Origin: Actinomycetospora endophytica
GTDB taxonomy: Bacteria; Actinomycetota; Actinomycetes; Mycobacteriales; Pseudonocardiaceae
Direction of reading: 5' to 3'
Assembly: GCF_021026375.1 (NCBI RefSeq)
Contig: NZ_JAJNDB010000005.1
Coordinates: 515,055 to 579,054, forward strand
DNA length: 64,000 bases
Shown: one piece after another, positions 26,549 through 38,334 of the stretch
How the letters are laid out: each line of letters opens with the position of its first letter
Numbering within the stretch: position 1 is the stretch's first letter
Translations under genes and position numbers: made by a program
The notes under the pieces: model-generated
Told to the model about the DNA's origin: nothing
The model's input: the letters and a program-made list of their open reading frames with translations, nothing else
Databases searched by the model: none

Positions 26549-27156
26549 GACGGTTCCGGCCCGCCAGGGTCGCCGGTCGAGCTCCGCTGGGCGCCGTCTC
26601 CGGGGGATTCGCCGAGCCCGACGGTCCCGAGCAGCTTCGCGTCCGCCGCGCGCTGCCGTTCCAGGGTGAGTCGTTCCCGCTCGGCGCGGGCCCGCTCGGC
26701 CACCTCGGCGCGCCAGCCGGAGAGCAGCTCGCCCTGCAGGCCGAACATCTCCTTCTCCTCGTCCGGCTCGGCGTGGTCGTAGCCCAGCAGGTGCAGCACA
26801 CCGTGCACGGTCAGCAGGTGCAGCTCGTCGTCGAGCGTGTGCCCGGCCGAGGTCGCCTGGTCCCGCGCGAACGCCGGGCACAGGACGATGTCGCCGAGCA
26901 GGCTCGGACCCGACGGCGGCGCGTCCGGCCGCTTGGCCGTGTCCAGCTCGTCCATCGGGAAGCTCATGACGTCGGTGGGGCCCGGCTCGTCGAGCCAGCG
27001 CTCGTGGAGCTCGGACATCGGCTCCAGCTCCACCAGCAGGATCGACAGCTCCGCCAGCGGGCTGACGCCCATCTGCTCCAGGGCGTAGCGGGCGACGTCG
27101 ACGATCGGCGCCTCGTCGACGTCGACCCCGGACTCGTTCGCGATCTCGATGCTCAT
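26545..27156 (-). CDS. ybeY: Endoribonuclease YbeY
   Basis: Metalloprotein of 203 residues for 16S rRNA 3' end processing and ribosome quality control. The zinc-binding H-x3-H-x5-H signature reads [11 protein letters not shown]; the FPMDE segment and LLGDIVLCP are also conserved. ATG 27156 ([10 protein letters not shown]) is chosen because upstream codons are low-complexity. The C-terminal 45 residues after the core are an acidic, variable tail. Five bases separate it from the phoH stop. Confidence 0.95.
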   Translation of the reverse strand: MSIEIANESGVDVDEAPIVDVARYALEQMGVSPLAELSILLVELEPMSELHERWLDEPGPTDVMSFPMDELDTAKRPDAPPSGPSLLGDIVLCPAFARDQATSAGHTLDDELHLLTVHGVLHLLGYDHAEPDEEKEMFGLQGELLSGWRAEVAERARAERERLTLERQRAADAKLLGTVGLGESPGDGAQRSSTGDPGGPEPS

Positions 27157-27161
27157 CGCGC

Positions 27162-28313
<1,152 letters not shown>

Positions 28314-28350
28314 GCCCGCCCCGGAACCGGTCTCTGCCTCTCCCGACACT

Positions 28351-30033
<1,683 letters not shown>

Positions 30034-30270
30034 GGGCGACGTCTCCGGAGGCGGAGCGAGGACCACGGCGGGCGCGCGGAAGGGCCACGGCCGTGGTCAG
30101 GACGTCGTCAGAGCTCCATGATGTTCGCCGACGATACCGGGTGGAGACGGATGGTCAACGGGATTTCCCGGACGAGGCCCGTCCGGAGAAGCCCCGTCCG
30201 GGACGAACGACTCGTTCGTGGCGTCTACGTGCACGAACGACTCGTTCGTCCCTTGCGGCGGAGAGGACGA
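30034..30270 (-). promoter_or_regulatory. Hairpin-rich 237-base gap upstream of the ABC-F gene
   Basis: No gene is supported here. CCGGACG-aggcc-CGTCCGG (30168-30186) is a perfect 7-base-arm hairpin, with a further GTCCGGGAC-type repeat beside it and the twin family E palindromes upstream. ABC-F resistance genes are often controlled by leader attenuation; this structure would permit that, but no leader peptide was identified. Confidence 0.35.
30200..30252. repeat. Family E twin palindrome after the esterase gene
   Basis: ACGAACGA-C-TCGTTCGT occurs twice (30203-30219 and 30233-30249), itself flanked by GGG and CCC, so the 53 bases also form one long inverted repeat. It lies about 20 bases downstream of the minus-strand esterase stop and may end that transcript. 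A near-identical CGAACG-GCT-CGTTCG lies before hrcA (34285-34299). Confidence 0.75.
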
Positions 30271-31173
30271 TCAGCGCAGGAGCGCGAGCACCTCGTCGCG
30301 CACCGCCGCCCAGGCCGGGTCGGCGGGGTCGATGAGTCGGAAGTGGTCGGCGCCGTCGAGCATCCGCAGCCGGGCCTGACCGTGCGCGGCGAGGGCGGCG
30401 TCGACGTAGCGGCGGCTCTGGTCGGGTGGGACGGTGACGTCGGCGGTGCCGTGGACCGCCACGACGGGGCAGGGCGCGGGGACGAGCGCGGCGGGCGAGG
30501 CGATCGCGTACCGGCCCGCCGAGCAGGTCGGTGGCCCGCCGAGCAGGTCGACGACCGCGCCGCCGCCGAGCCCCTGTTCCGCGCCGGCGACGAGGTCGAG
30601 CACCCCGGCCTGCGCGACCACCCCGCGCGCGGACACCCGGGGTCCCGCACCAGGAGCACCGACCGGCAACCGCGACCGCGACCCCGCCCAGGCCGCGAGC
30701 TGACCGCCGGCGGAGTGCCCCAGCAGCACGACGCGATCGAGGTCGAGCGCCCGCCCGGCCTGCCGCGCCTCGTCGGACGCCGCCCCGGCGAGCAGGTCGA
30801 CGGCGGTCGCGACGTCGTCCAACGTCGTCGGGAACCCGCCCCCGGCGCCGATGCGCCGGTACTCGACGTTGAGCGCGGCGACCCCGGCGTTGGTGAGGTC
30901 GACCGCGAGCGGGGTGCCCAGCTCCAGGCCGTACTGCGCGCGCCAGTAGCCGCCGTGCAGCACGACGACGACCGGCAATGGGCCGCCGCCACCGGACGAG
31001 CGCTCGGGCGGCAGGTGGAGGTCGGCGAACTGCGAGGGGTCGGGGCCGAAGGTCAGTCGGCGCGGTTCCGGGGTGCCCGGGCGCGCCGCCGGGGTGGCTC
31101 CGCCGGGTCCGGAGCAGGCGGCGAGCAGGCCGGCCGCGGCGGTGAGCGTGGTGAGCATCGAGCGGCGGGTCAT
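30271..31173 (-). CDS. Alpha/beta hydrolase lipoprotein (esterase/lipase-like)
   Basis: 300-residue protein with a lipoprotein signal peptide: RRSMLTTLTAAAGLLAAC, with the lipobox LAAC, so it should be anchored outside the membrane. The hydrolase domain has the HGGYW oxyanion motif, nucleophile elbow GHSAGG, acidic residue in HGTADVTVPP and a C-terminal GADHF His. This HGG-type layout resembles the hormone-sensitive-lipase/BD-FAE group. The ATG start shares one base with the rsmE stop, so it is translationally coupled to rsmE. Confidence 0.88.
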   Translation of the reverse strand: MTRRSMLTTLTAAAGLLAACSGPGGATPAARPGTPEPRRLTFGPDPSQFADLHLPPERSSGGGGPLPVVVVLHGGYWRAQYGLELGTPLAVDLTNAGVAALNVEYRRIGAGGGFPTTLDDVATAVDLLAGAASDEARQAGRALDLDRVVLLGHSAGGQLAAWAGSRSRLPVGAPGAGPRVSARGVVAQAGVLDLVAGAEQGLGGGAVVDLLGGPPTCSAGRYAIASPAALVPAPCPVVAVHGTADVTVPPDQSRRYVDAALAAHGQARLRMLDGADHFRLIDPADPAWAAVRDEVLALLR

Positions 31174-31940
31174 CACCGCGAGGTCCACCGGGCGGTCCGG
31201 ACCCCGAGGGCACCGAGCGCGACGGCGCCCGCGGTGGAGGTGCGGAGCACGTCGGGGCCGAGGCGGACCGGGACGGCGCCCGCATCCGCGAGCCGAGCGG
31301 CCTCGGTGTCGGTGACCCCGCCCTCGGGCCCGACGACGAGGACGACCTCGCCCGCCTCGGGCAGCGCGACGGTCGCGAGGGACTCGTCGGCTCCGGCCTC
31401 GAGGAGCAGCGTCGTCGTGCCACCGAGACGGCGGGCCAGCTGCGGCGTCGTCACCGGCTCCTCGACGTGCGGAATCCGGGCGCGGCGAGCCTGCTTGGCC
31501 GCCTCCGTGGCGGTGGAGCGCCAGCGGGCCAGGGCCTTGGCGCCGCGCGGCCCGTCGTCCCAGCGGGTCACGCAGCGCTCGGCCCGCCAGGGCACGACGG
31601 CGTCGACCCCGGCCTCCGTCGCCAGTTCGACGGCGAGCTCGCCGCGGTCGCCCTTGGCCAGGGCCTGGGCGAGGGTGATCGTCACGGCGGGGGGTTCGTC
31701 GTGGCGGTGCTCCCGGATCGTCGCGGTGACGTGGCCCTTGGCGACGGCGGTGACCTCGGCGCGGGCTCGTGTGCCCGCCCCGTCGCCGAGCAGGATCATC
31801 TCGCCGGGCGTGACCCGCTTGACGTCGGCGGCGTGGCGGCCCTCGGCGCCGTCGAGGACGACCTCGCCCGCGCCCGGCACCGCGTCGAGCAGGAACAGCG
31901 CCGGGCGGGACCAGGCGAGCGCGCGAGGATGTGGCGTCAC
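31173..31940 (-). CDS. rsmE: 16S rRNA (uracil(1498)-N3)-methyltransferase
   Basis: SPOUT-class RNA methyltransferase of 255 residues, methylating U1498 of 16S rRNA with SAM. Conserved pieces are DGAEGRHAADVKRVTPGE, KGDRGELAVELATEAGVDAVVPW, and the knot segment VVLVVGPEGGVTDTEAARL followed by RLGPDVLRTSTAGAVALGAL. The GTG start at 31938-31940 lies in a palindrome that separates it from dnaJ. dnaJ2-rsmE-phoH order matches other actinobacteria. Confidence 0.93.
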   Translation of the reverse strand: MTPHPRALAWSRPALFLLDAVPGAGEVVLDGAEGRHAADVKRVTPGEMILLGDGAGTRARAEVTAVAKGHVTATIREHRHDEPPAVTITLAQALAKGDRGELAVELATEAGVDAVVPWRAERCVTRWDDGPRGAKALARWRSTATEAAKQARRARIPHVEEPVTTPQLARRLGGTTTLLLEAGADESLATVALPEAGEVVLVVGPEGGVTDTEAARLADAGAVPVRLGPDVLRTSTAGAVALGALGVRTARWTSR

Positions 31941-31976
31941 TGACGTCCAGTGTCAGCGGTGCCGCATCGCTGACAC
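31938..31976. repeat. Family C palindrome between dnaJ and rsmE
   Basis: GTGTCAGCGGTGC (31950-31962), one C, and GCATCGCTGACAC (31964-31976) pair over 13 bases with one mismatch. An overlapping small hairpin CACTG-acgtc-CAGTG (31938-31952) includes the rsmE GTG start. A longer relative lies at 48429-48481. Confidence 0.7.
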
Positions 31977-31989
31977 GGGGACCGCAAGA

Positions 31990-33156
31990 TCACCGACCCC
32001 GACCCGCCGTCTTCCGCCGCCCCCACAGCCCGTTGCGCGCCTGCCCCCAGTACTCGGGCTGCTCCTCGCCGCGCAGCGAGGCGAGCTCGCGGAGCAGCTC
32101 GGTCTGGCGGGTGTCGAGCTTCTCGGGGACCCCGACGTCGAGGTGGACCAGCAGGTCGCCGCGGCCGTCGGTGCGCCCGGAGGAACGCAGCCGGGGCATC
32201 CCTTTGCCGCGCAGCGTGTAGACGGTGCCGGGCTGGGTGCCCGGGTCGACGTGCAGCTCCTCGTCGCCCTCGAGCGTGCGCTGGCGCAGCGTGGTGCCGA
32301 GCGCGGCCGCCGTCATCGGCAGCGTCACGTGGCAGTGCAGGTCGACGCCGTCGCGCTCGAAGTACTCGTGCGGCTCCTCGGAGACCTCGACGTAGAGGTT
32401 GCCCGCCGGGCCGCCGCCGGGGCCGACCTCGCCCTGGCCGGCCATCCGGATGCGCATCCCGTCGCCGACGCCGGGCGGGACCTGCACCGTGACCGTGCGC
32501 CGGGCGCGGACGCGGCCGTCGCCGCCGCACTGCTGGCACGGGTTGGGGATGATCTCGCCGAGCCCACGGCAGACCGGGCAGGGCCGCGCGGTGACGACCT
32601 GGCCGATGAACGACCGCTGCACGTTCTGGATCTCGCCGCGGCCGCCGCAGGTGTCACAGGGGACCGGCTGCGAGCCGGCCTCGGCGCCGCCGCCCTCGCA
32701 GCGCTCGCAGAGCACCGCGGTGTCGACGGTGAGCTCCCGCGCGACCCCGGCCGCGCAGTCCTCGAGGGTGAGGTCGATGCGGATCAGCGCGTCCTCGCCG
32801 GGCTGCACCCGGCCACGCGGGCCGCGCCCGGAGCCGCCGCCCGCCGCGCCGAAGAACGCGTCCATGATGTCGCCGAGGCCGCCGAAGCCCGCCCCGCCGA
32901 AGCCGCTCGCGCCGCCGAAACCGCCGCCGCCGCCGCCGCCCGCGGTGGCCAGCGGGTCGCCGCCGAGGTCGACGATGCGGCGCTTCTCGGGGTCGGAGAG
33001 CACCTCGTAGGCGCTCTTGACCTGCTGGAAGCGCTCGGCGGCCTCGGGGTTCACGTCGGGGTGGAGCTCACGGGCGAGCTTGCGGTACGCCCGGCGGATC
33101 TCCGCTTCGTCGGCCTCCCGGCTCACGCCGAGGATGTCGTAGTAGTCCGTGGCCAC
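31990..33156 (-). CDS. dnaJ: Chaperone DnaJ (DnaJ2, hrcA-linked)
   Basis: Type I Hsp40 of 388 residues: J domain at residues 1-70 with HPD at 32-34, a Gly-rich stretch ([21 protein letters not shown]), four zinc-finger repeats ([32 protein letters not shown]) and the C-terminal client domains. The first repeat is CxxCxGGG rather than the usual CxGxG ending. It stimulates DnaK. GTG start, 81 bases after hrcA on the same strand, an arrangement conserved in actinobacteria as the second DnaJ. Confidence 0.95.
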   Translation of the reverse strand: MATDYYDILGVSREADEAEIRRAYRKLARELHPDVNPEAAERFQQVKSAYEVLSDPEKRRIVDLGGDPLATAGGGGGGGFGGASGFGGAGFGGLGDIMDAFFGAAGGGSGRGPRGRVQPGEDALIRIDLTLEDCAAGVARELTVDTAVLCERCEGGGAEAGSQPVPCDTCGGRGEIQNVQRSFIGQVVTARPCPVCRGLGEIIPNPCQQCGGDGRVRARRTVTVQVPPGVGDGMRIRMAGQGEVGPGGGPAGNLYVEVSEEPHEYFERDGVDLHCHVTLPMTAAALGTTLRQRTLEGDEELHVDPGTQPGTVYTLRGKGMPRLRSSGRTDGRGDLLVHLDVGVPEKLDTRQTELLRELASLRGEEQPEYWGQARNGLWGRRKTAGRGR

Positions 33157-33237
33157 GCTGGTGTGTCCTCGTCGTCCTTCGTCGTCGTACGGGCGTTCGG
33201 GGCGCCCCGGGGAACGGTGCAGGGATGGAAGCCGCCG

Positions 33238-34266
33238 TCAGCGCCCTCCCACGATCTCCCCCACGTAGCGCGCGACGGCCCGGACCGCCGCGATGGTGCT
33301 GGGGTAGTCCATCCGGGTCGGTCCGACGACACCCATGCCGCCGAGGGCCGCACCCGGGGTGGAGAGGGGCCCGTAACCGATGGAGACGGTGGAGGTCGCC
33401 CACATCTCCTCGGCCTCGTTCTCCTCGCCGATGCGCACGGTGACCTGCGCCGGATCGTCCGCCGCCGTGAGCAGGCGCAGCACCACCACCTGCTCCTCGA
33501 GGGCCTCGAGCACGCCGCGCAGTGAGGTCGCGTCGCCGCCCTGACGGGCCAGGTTGGCGGTGCCGCCGAGCACGAGGCGCTCCTCGGGGTGCTCGACCAG
33601 CGACTCCACCAGCACCGAGGCCAGCGTCGTCATGACGGCCCGCAGGTGGTTCGGGCCCTCCTCCGGCAACGCCGCCACCCGGGCGGCGGCCGTGGTCAGC
33701 TGCTGTCCGACGAGCACGGTGTTCAGCAGGGCGCGCAGCCGGGCGACGTCGTCGTCGGTGAGCACGTCCCCGAGGTCGACGACGCGCTGGTCCACGCGCC
33801 CGGTGTCGGTGATCAGCACGAGCATCAGCCGGGCCGGGGTGAGCGGGACGACCTCGAGGTGGCGCACCGTGGAGCGGGAGAGCGTCGGGTACTGCACCAC
33901 CGCGACCTGCCGGGTGAGCTGCGCGAGCAGCCGCACGCTGCGGCGCAGGACGTCGTCGAGGTCGACCGCGCCGTCGAGGAACGTCGCGATGGCCTTCTTC
34001 TCCGCGGCGGAGAGCGGCTTGATCTGGGAGAGGCGATCGACGAAGAGGCGGTAGCCCTTGTCGGTCGGTATCCGGCCGGCGCTGGTGTGCGGCTGGATGA
34101 TGTAGCCCTCGTCCTCCAACGCCGCCATGTCGTTGCGGACGGTGGCGGAGGAGACCCCGAGGTTGTGCCGGTCGACGATGGCCTTCGACCCGACCGGCTC
34201 GTTGGTCGCCACGAAGTCCGCGACGATCGCGCGCAGTACCGCTATGCGGCGTTCCTCGGAGTTCAT
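33238..34266 (-). CDS. hrcA: Heat-inducible transcription repressor HrcA
   Basis: HrcA represses chaperone genes by binding CIRCE. 342 residues; N-terminal winged helix [25 protein letters not shown] and [20 protein letters not shown], then [18 protein letters not shown], a GAF-like middle and C-terminal [13 protein letters not shown] 34266 fits the family start. A canonical CIRCE (TTAGCACTC-N9-GAGTGCTAA) was not seen upstream; instead CGAACG-GCT-CGTTCG lies at 34285-34299. Confidence 0.94.
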   Translation of the reverse strand: MNSEERRIAVLRAIVADFVATNEPVGSKAIVDRHNLGVSSATVRNDMAALEDEGYIIQPHTSAGRIPTDKGYRLFVDRLSQIKPLSAAEKKAIATFLDGAVDLDDVLRRSVRLLAQLTRQVAVVQYPTLSRSTVRHLEVVPLTPARLMLVLITDTGRVDQRVVDLGDVLTDDDVARLRALLNTVLVGQQLTTAAARVAALPEEGPNHLRAVMTTLASVLVESLVEHPEERLVLGGTANLARQGGDATSLRGVLEALEEQVVVLRLLTAADDPAQVTVRIGEENEAEEMWATSTVSIGYGPLSTPGAALGGMGVVGPTRMDYPSTIAAVRAVARYVGEIVGGR

Positions 34267-34284
34267 CGTCGTCGGACCTCCTCC

Positions 34285-34299
34285 CGAACGGCTCGTTCG
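34285..34299. promoter_or_regulatory. Inverted repeat CGAACG-GCT-CGTTCG before hrcA
   Basis: A perfect 6-3-6 inverted repeat 19 bases upstream of the hrcA start. It differs by one base from the family E palindrome core (CGAACG-ACT-CGTTCG), so it may be a solo repeat or a regulator site. It is not CIRCE-like. Confidence 0.4.
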
Positions 34300-34385
34300 A
34301 ACCCGACACTCCATCGTAGGCGAGACGACGACGCCGGGTCGGAGGTGTGTGAGTCCGGTCCGCTCAGGTTTCGGCGTCGTCCGGT

Positions 34386-36005
34386 CTAGGTGACTCCGAC
34401 GGGTCCCGGATGCCCCGCGAGCAGGCCCTCGACACTGCGCACCACGACGCGGGCCGTCTCGGTGGTGTCCCGGTCGGCGAGCGGGTTGTCGGCGTGGGCG
34501 CGCCACCGGCCGAGAGTGGCGAGTGCCACGGCCCGCAGCTCGCCCTGCCCGACCCCGTCGTCGAGCCCGAGCCGCGCCGACGCCGACGGGCCGCGGTCGC
34601 CGAGCAGGCGCTCGGCCTCCTCGGTGAGCTCCGCGTCGCGGGCGGCGTCGCGGCGCCCGGGCGCGGCGAGCGGGCGGCGGCGCAGCGTCGTCAGCAGATC
34701 CAGTTCGACGATCTCGTGGGCGCTCGAGCGCACCCGTTCCAGTTCGGCGGCGAGCGCGGTCACCGCGGCGGGCGAGGGACCCGGGCGGGGTCCGCCGCCG
34801 CGCGGGACCGGCGAGGGACGGCGGTCGGCGTCGACCGGCTCCTCGGCGCGGGCACGGCGGACGAGCCGATCGACGGCGAGCAGCGCGGCGCGGGCCTGGA
34901 ACACGTCACGGCGGGCCAGGAAGCGCTCGGCCAGCACGGCGCGCAGCTCGTCGAGGCCGCTGCGGCGGCCCAGCTCGGCCGCCAGCGCGGAGGAGTCCTC
35001 GACGCCGCGGCGCAGCAGCGAGGTCGCGAGCCGGACCCCGAAGAGCCCGAACCGGTCGAGCAGCGCCAGCCGCGTCCCCTCGGGCAGTCCCGCGGCGTCG
35101 CCCGCCGAGCCCGCGGCCACGAACCGGTCGGCGGTCAGGAGCTGCTCGTCGAGCTCGGCGCGCTCGAGCCGGGCCAGTGCACGCAGCGCGGTGAACTCGA
35201 CGCCGCGCAGGGTGCGGGCGGTCTCGGCGAGCAGCCCGGCCACCGTCGTCGTCGTGGCGCACCACGGGCGCAACGTCGGGTCGGTGCGGTAGCGGCGGGC
35301 GACCTGACCGGCGGCCATGACCGCGTCGACCCGACCGCCGCCGACCTCGTCCGCCCGCGACAGGACGACGAGCGTCCCCGCCGCGCCGACCCCGGCGGCC
35401 ACCCGGTCGCCGTAGGCCTCGAGGAACGCGACGTCGGGTTCGTGCAGGTGGCGGACGAGGTGGACGACGACGTCGGCGCCCCACCCGCCGTGCTCGTCGT
35501 CGCCGGCGCCGTCGTTGCCGTGCCAGACCCAGGGTCGCGGCCGGCCCTCCAGCGCGGCCGAGTCGACGCCCGGGGTGTCGACGAGGGTGACCTCGCGCAG
35601 GTGCTGCGAGGGCCAGTCGACGTGCAGGGCGGCGACGCGGTCGACGGCGATGCGGTCCAGCTCGAGCACGAGCGAACCGCGCCGGTGCAGGGCGGGCAGC
35701 TCGACGGGGTCGTCCGGGCGACGCCCACCGCGGTAGACCACGCCGATGCGGGGGCTGGCGGCGTCGGCGTAGTGGGTGACCAGGCGGGTGCACTCCCCCA
35801 CGCCGGTCGGCGCGATCTGCTCGCCGACCAGGGCGTTGAGCAGCGTCGACTTCCCCGACTTCACCGACCCGGCCAGCGCCACCCGCAGCGGCCCGCCGAG
35901 CCGGTCGGTGTGCGCCTCGAGCACCGCGAGCGCGTCGGGATCGCGGCCGAACACCCCGGCGGCGTGCTCGAGCACCCCGCGCGCGTCGTCGAGCAGCCCG
36001 CTCAC
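34386..36005 (-). CDS. iniC: IniC-like dynamin GTPase
   Basis: Dynamin-like GTPase of 539 residues. G1 [16 protein letters not shown] (46-61), G3 VDTPGVDS near 146 and G4-like LSRADE are visible; the C-terminal half is helical and Arg/Glu-rich with no clear transmembrane segment. In Mycobacterium iniB-iniA-iniC responds to cell-wall damage (isoniazid, ethambutol). Here the order iniB, iniA, iniC is kept, with GTG 36005 overlapping the iniA stop. The pair probably forms a heteromeric membrane-remodelling machine. Confidence 0.85.
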   Translation of the reverse strand: MSGLLDDARGVLEHAAGVFGRDPDALAVLEAHTDRLGGPLRVALAGSVKSGKSTLLNALVGEQIAPTGVGECTRLVTHYADAASPRIGVVYRGGRRPDDPVELPALHRRGSLVLELDRIAVDRVAALHVDWPSQHLREVTLVDTPGVDSAALEGRPRPWVWHGNDGAGDDEHGGWGADVVVHLVRHLHEPDVAFLEAYGDRVAAGVGAAGTLVVLSRADEVGGGRVDAVMAAGQVARRYRTDPTLRPWCATTTTVAGLLAETARTLRGVEFTALRALARLERAELDEQLLTADRFVAAGSAGDAAGLPEGTRLALLDRFGLFGVRLATSLLRRGVEDSSALAAELGRRSGLDELRAVLAERFLARRDVFQARAALLAVDRLVRRARAEEPVDADRRPSPVPRGGGPRPGPSPAAVTALAAELERVRSSAHEIVELDLLTTLRRRPLAAPGRRDAARDAELTEEAERLLGDRGPSASARLGLDDGVGQGELRAVALATLGRWRAHADNPLADRDTTETARVVVRSVEGLLAGHPGPVGVT

Positions 36006-38104
36006 GGGGCGGCCGTCGCGGCGTAGGTCCGGCCCGGTTCTGAGCGAGGGGGCCCTTCGCTCGATCTATCCGGACGAGGACGCCCTTCGCCCGATCCGGC
36101 CGGGTGCCCGGGTTCTGAGCGAAGGTGCCCCCCGCTCGATCTATTCGAGCGAAGGTGCCCTTCGCTCAGATCCGACGTGCCGAACCCCGCCCGGCAGGCC
36201 GCCACCCGCTCCGCCAGCAGGTCGACCCGCCCGAGCTCGGCGCGCACGTCCCGCAGCCGCCGCTCCTGACTGCCGGTCGCGATCTCCTGCGCCGCCGCGG
36301 CCGCCGTCACCGCCTCCGCGACCGAGCGCGCGAGCGTCTCGGCCTGCCCGGTGAAGTGGTCGCGGAGCAGGCGCTGGACGTCGCGCAGCAGGTCGCGCGA
36401 GCGCTTGCCCGCGAGGTGCAGGACCTCCTCGGCGTGCCGGCGGACCGCCTGCTTCGCCTCGGCCCGACGGCGCTGCAGCGCGCGCTTGCGCTCGTCCCGG
36501 ATCGTCTTGGACCCGAGCAGCACCCCGGCGCCGATCGAGAACGGGTTGATCAGCGCGAGCCCGGACAGCGTCGTCACCATCCCGACCATGAGCACCCCGC
36601 CGTAGGACCCGCGCATCCCGACGACGACGCCGTTGGCGAACCCGATGCGCTCCAGGTCGGGCACGTCGATCCCGGGCACGTCCGGGAGCTCGGCGCGCAC
36701 CAGCATCCCGCCCGGCATCGTCTGCTCGACCCGGCTCTCGTCGCAGACCCCGGCGTGCACGAGCGCCCCACCGGCGCCGCCCGGGAGCCGCCCCCGGACG
36801 TCGTCGCCGGAGAGCGCGAAGTGCTCGGCCACCCGCTCGGAGAGCCGCCACGTGCGCTCCCCGGCCCACACGAACGTCGTCGCGACCGCCTCCCCCACCT
36901 CCTCGGTGAGCCACGGCGCGAAGGTGTCCCAGGAGGCGCCGGGGTCGGCGGCGTCGAGGGCCTCCTCGGCGGCGCGGACGACGTGGCGCATCCGGTCGCG
37001 CAGGTCCCAGTCGATGTCCGAGACGAGGTCGGAGACGCCGTCGGCGAGGGTCTGCTGCCAGCGGGCGCTGCGTTCCTTGAGCTCGGCGGCGCGGTCGCGG
37101 GCTGCGGTGAGGTCGGCGGCGACCTCGCGGGCGCGCTCGGGATCCTCGAGCCCGACCCGCTCGGCCTCCAGCGCCGCCCCGAGCTCCGCGACGGCGCCCG
37201 CGACCTGGTCGAGGACGCCGACGGCCAGGCGCGCGCCGGCCGGGTCGCCGACCCGCTCGCGCAGCCGCGCGGCGAGCGCGGGCACGCCGGACTCCCGGGC
37301 GACGGCGTCGGCCGCGGGCTCGGCACGTTCGGCCAGCCGGCGCGCGTGCGAGGCGAGCGTCGCCGAGACCGGGAGCACGTCGACGTCGAGGCCGTGCGCG
37401 GCGAGGTGGTGACGGTCGAGGTCACGGACCTCACGCCACCGGGGGTGCAGGTCGACCTTGGACAGCGCGACGACGACCGTCGCGCACTGCTCGGTCGCCG
37501 CGCGGACCAGCGCGATCTCGGGCGCGGTGAGCTCGCGGGAGGCGTCGCTGACCACGACGGCCGCGTCCGCCTCCGGGAAACCCGCCCGGACCGCGAGCCC
37601 GCGGGCCGAACGGGGGCCGCCCTCGCCGGGGGTGTCGACGAGGACGAGCCCGTCGGCCGCGAGCCCGCCCGGGACGGTGACCTCCGCGGCGGTCCACGCC
37701 TCGCCGTCGTCGTCGGCGCCGCCGGTGACGGCCCGGGTGAGGTCGGCCGAGGTGATCGGCCGGCGGATCTCGGCGCCGTCGGCGTCGGTGCCGACGAGGG
37801 TCGCGGTCGTCGTCTCCGCGTGCCGCACGACCGTCGGGAGCCGGGTGGCCACGTCGTCGTGGACCGGGCACACCGGCACGCCGACCAGTTCCCCGACGAG
37901 CGCGCTCTTGCCCTGCTTGAAGTCGCCGACGACGAGGACGCGGGCGCCGGTGTCGGCGAGCCGGTCGTGGGCGAGGTCGAGCGTGGCCGCGATGTCGGGG
38001 CGGCCGTAGGCGGTCGCGGCCCGCACGGCCAGCGCGGTGACGGCGCGGGCCTCCTCGCGATCCGCTGCGAGCCGGCTGTCCCCGGCGCCCATCTGCATGC
38101 TCAC
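36002..38104 (-). CDS. iniA: IniA-like dynamin GTPase with repeat-encoded tail
   Basis: Bacterial dynamin-like protein of 700 residues. G1 VVGDFKQGKSALVGELVG (58-75), G3 LVDTPGEGG, G4 LSKVD; long helical stalk; hydrophobic paddle-like segment around 500-535 (GGVLMVGMVTTLSGLALINP and FSIGAGVLLGSK). Mycobacterial IniA forms GTPase-driven membrane assemblies. The last 50 residues (SEGHLRS, RSSEGPPRSEPG) are encoded by a tandem palindrome array (36038-36171) and are not part of the dynamin fold. GTG 38104; ATG 38098 and 38092 are alternatives. Confidence 0.87.
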   Translation of the reverse strand: MSMQMGAGDSRLAADREEARAVTALAVRAATAYGRPDIAATLDLAHDRLADTGARVLVVGDFKQGKSALVGELVGVPVCPVHDDVATRLPTVVRHAETTTATLVGTDADGAEIRRPITSADLTRAVTGGADDDGEAWTAAEVTVPGGLAADGLVLVDTPGEGGPRSARGLAVRAGFPEADAAVVVSDASRELTAPEIALVRAATEQCATVVVALSKVDLHPRWREVRDLDRHHLAAHGLDVDVLPVSATLASHARRLAERAEPAADAVARESGVPALAARLRERVGDPAGARLAVGVLDQVAGAVAELGAALEAERVGLEDPERAREVAADLTAARDRAAELKERSARWQQTLADGVSDLVSDIDWDLRDRMRHVVRAAEEALDAADPGASWDTFAPWLTEEVGEAVATTFVWAGERTWRLSERVAEHFALSGDDVRGRLPGGAGGALVHAGVCDESRVEQTMPGGMLVRAELPDVPGIDVPDLERIGFANGVVVGMRGSYGGVLMVGMVTTLSGLALINPFSIGAGVLLGSKTIRDERKRALQRRRAEAKQAVRRHAEEVLHLAGKRSRDLLRDVQRLLRDHFTGQAETLARSVAEAVTAAAAAQEIATGSQERRLRDVRAELGRVDLLAERVAACRAGFGTSDLSEGHLRSNRSSGGHLRSEPGHPAGSGEGRPRPDRSSEGPPRSEPGRTYAATAAP
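36038..36171. repeat. Family D tandem palindrome array in the 3' end of iniA
   Basis: Three or four units of GAGCGAAGG-NN-CCCTTCGCTC type lie in tandem: 36041-36063, a decayed unit at 36073-36096, and two at 36115-36168, each followed by CGATCTAT-like spacers. All are translated within iniA as variants of SEGxLRS. The identical motif occurs once in recO. Repetition inside a coding tail suggests insertion and local amplification. Confidence 0.8.
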
Positions 38105-38253
38105 GCGCCACCCCCCGTCCTCGATGCCATCCCCTCATCGCGACTAATGGGCTAGCGCGTTAGCCCGTTCAGCCGTGTATAGGACGATAACCGCGGAGCG
38201 CGATCCCGGGCGCCCGCTCGATCCGGCGCGGTCGGTGGACGGTGCACCCGTTC

Positions 38254-38323
38254 GGGCCTGCGGCCCATGTGCGTGCGTTTCCGTGCTCTGACACGGAAAC
38301 GCACGCACAGGTGCCGGAGGCAC
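38254..38323. repeat. Family B palindromic element, copy 1 (iniB-iniA gap)
   Basis: Core GTGCGTGCGTTTCCGTG (38269-38285), loop CTCTGA, CACGGAAACGCACGCAC (38292-38308): perfect 17-base arms. Flanking mini-hairpins are GGGCC-TGC-GGCCC (38254-38266) and GTGCC-GGA-GGCAC (38311-38323). It separates iniB from iniA on the same strand and could attenuate read-through. Confidence 0.85.
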
Positions 38324-38334
38324 GAACAGGGAGG

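Noticed and set aside
30118..33525. 1135-codon plus-strand open frame
   Set aside because: It lies antisense to rsmE, dnaJ and the esterase, all with strong motifs. Its translation is low-complexity Arg/Ala/Gly/Val with no domain.
34267..34340. CIRCE operator upstream of hrcA
   Set aside because: No TTAGCACTC-N9-GAGTGCTAA or close variant was found; only CGAACG-GCT-CGTTCG.
36038..36171. CRISPR or tandem operator array in iniA
   Set aside because: Units are palindromes without unique spacers of constant size, and the stretch is translated within iniA.
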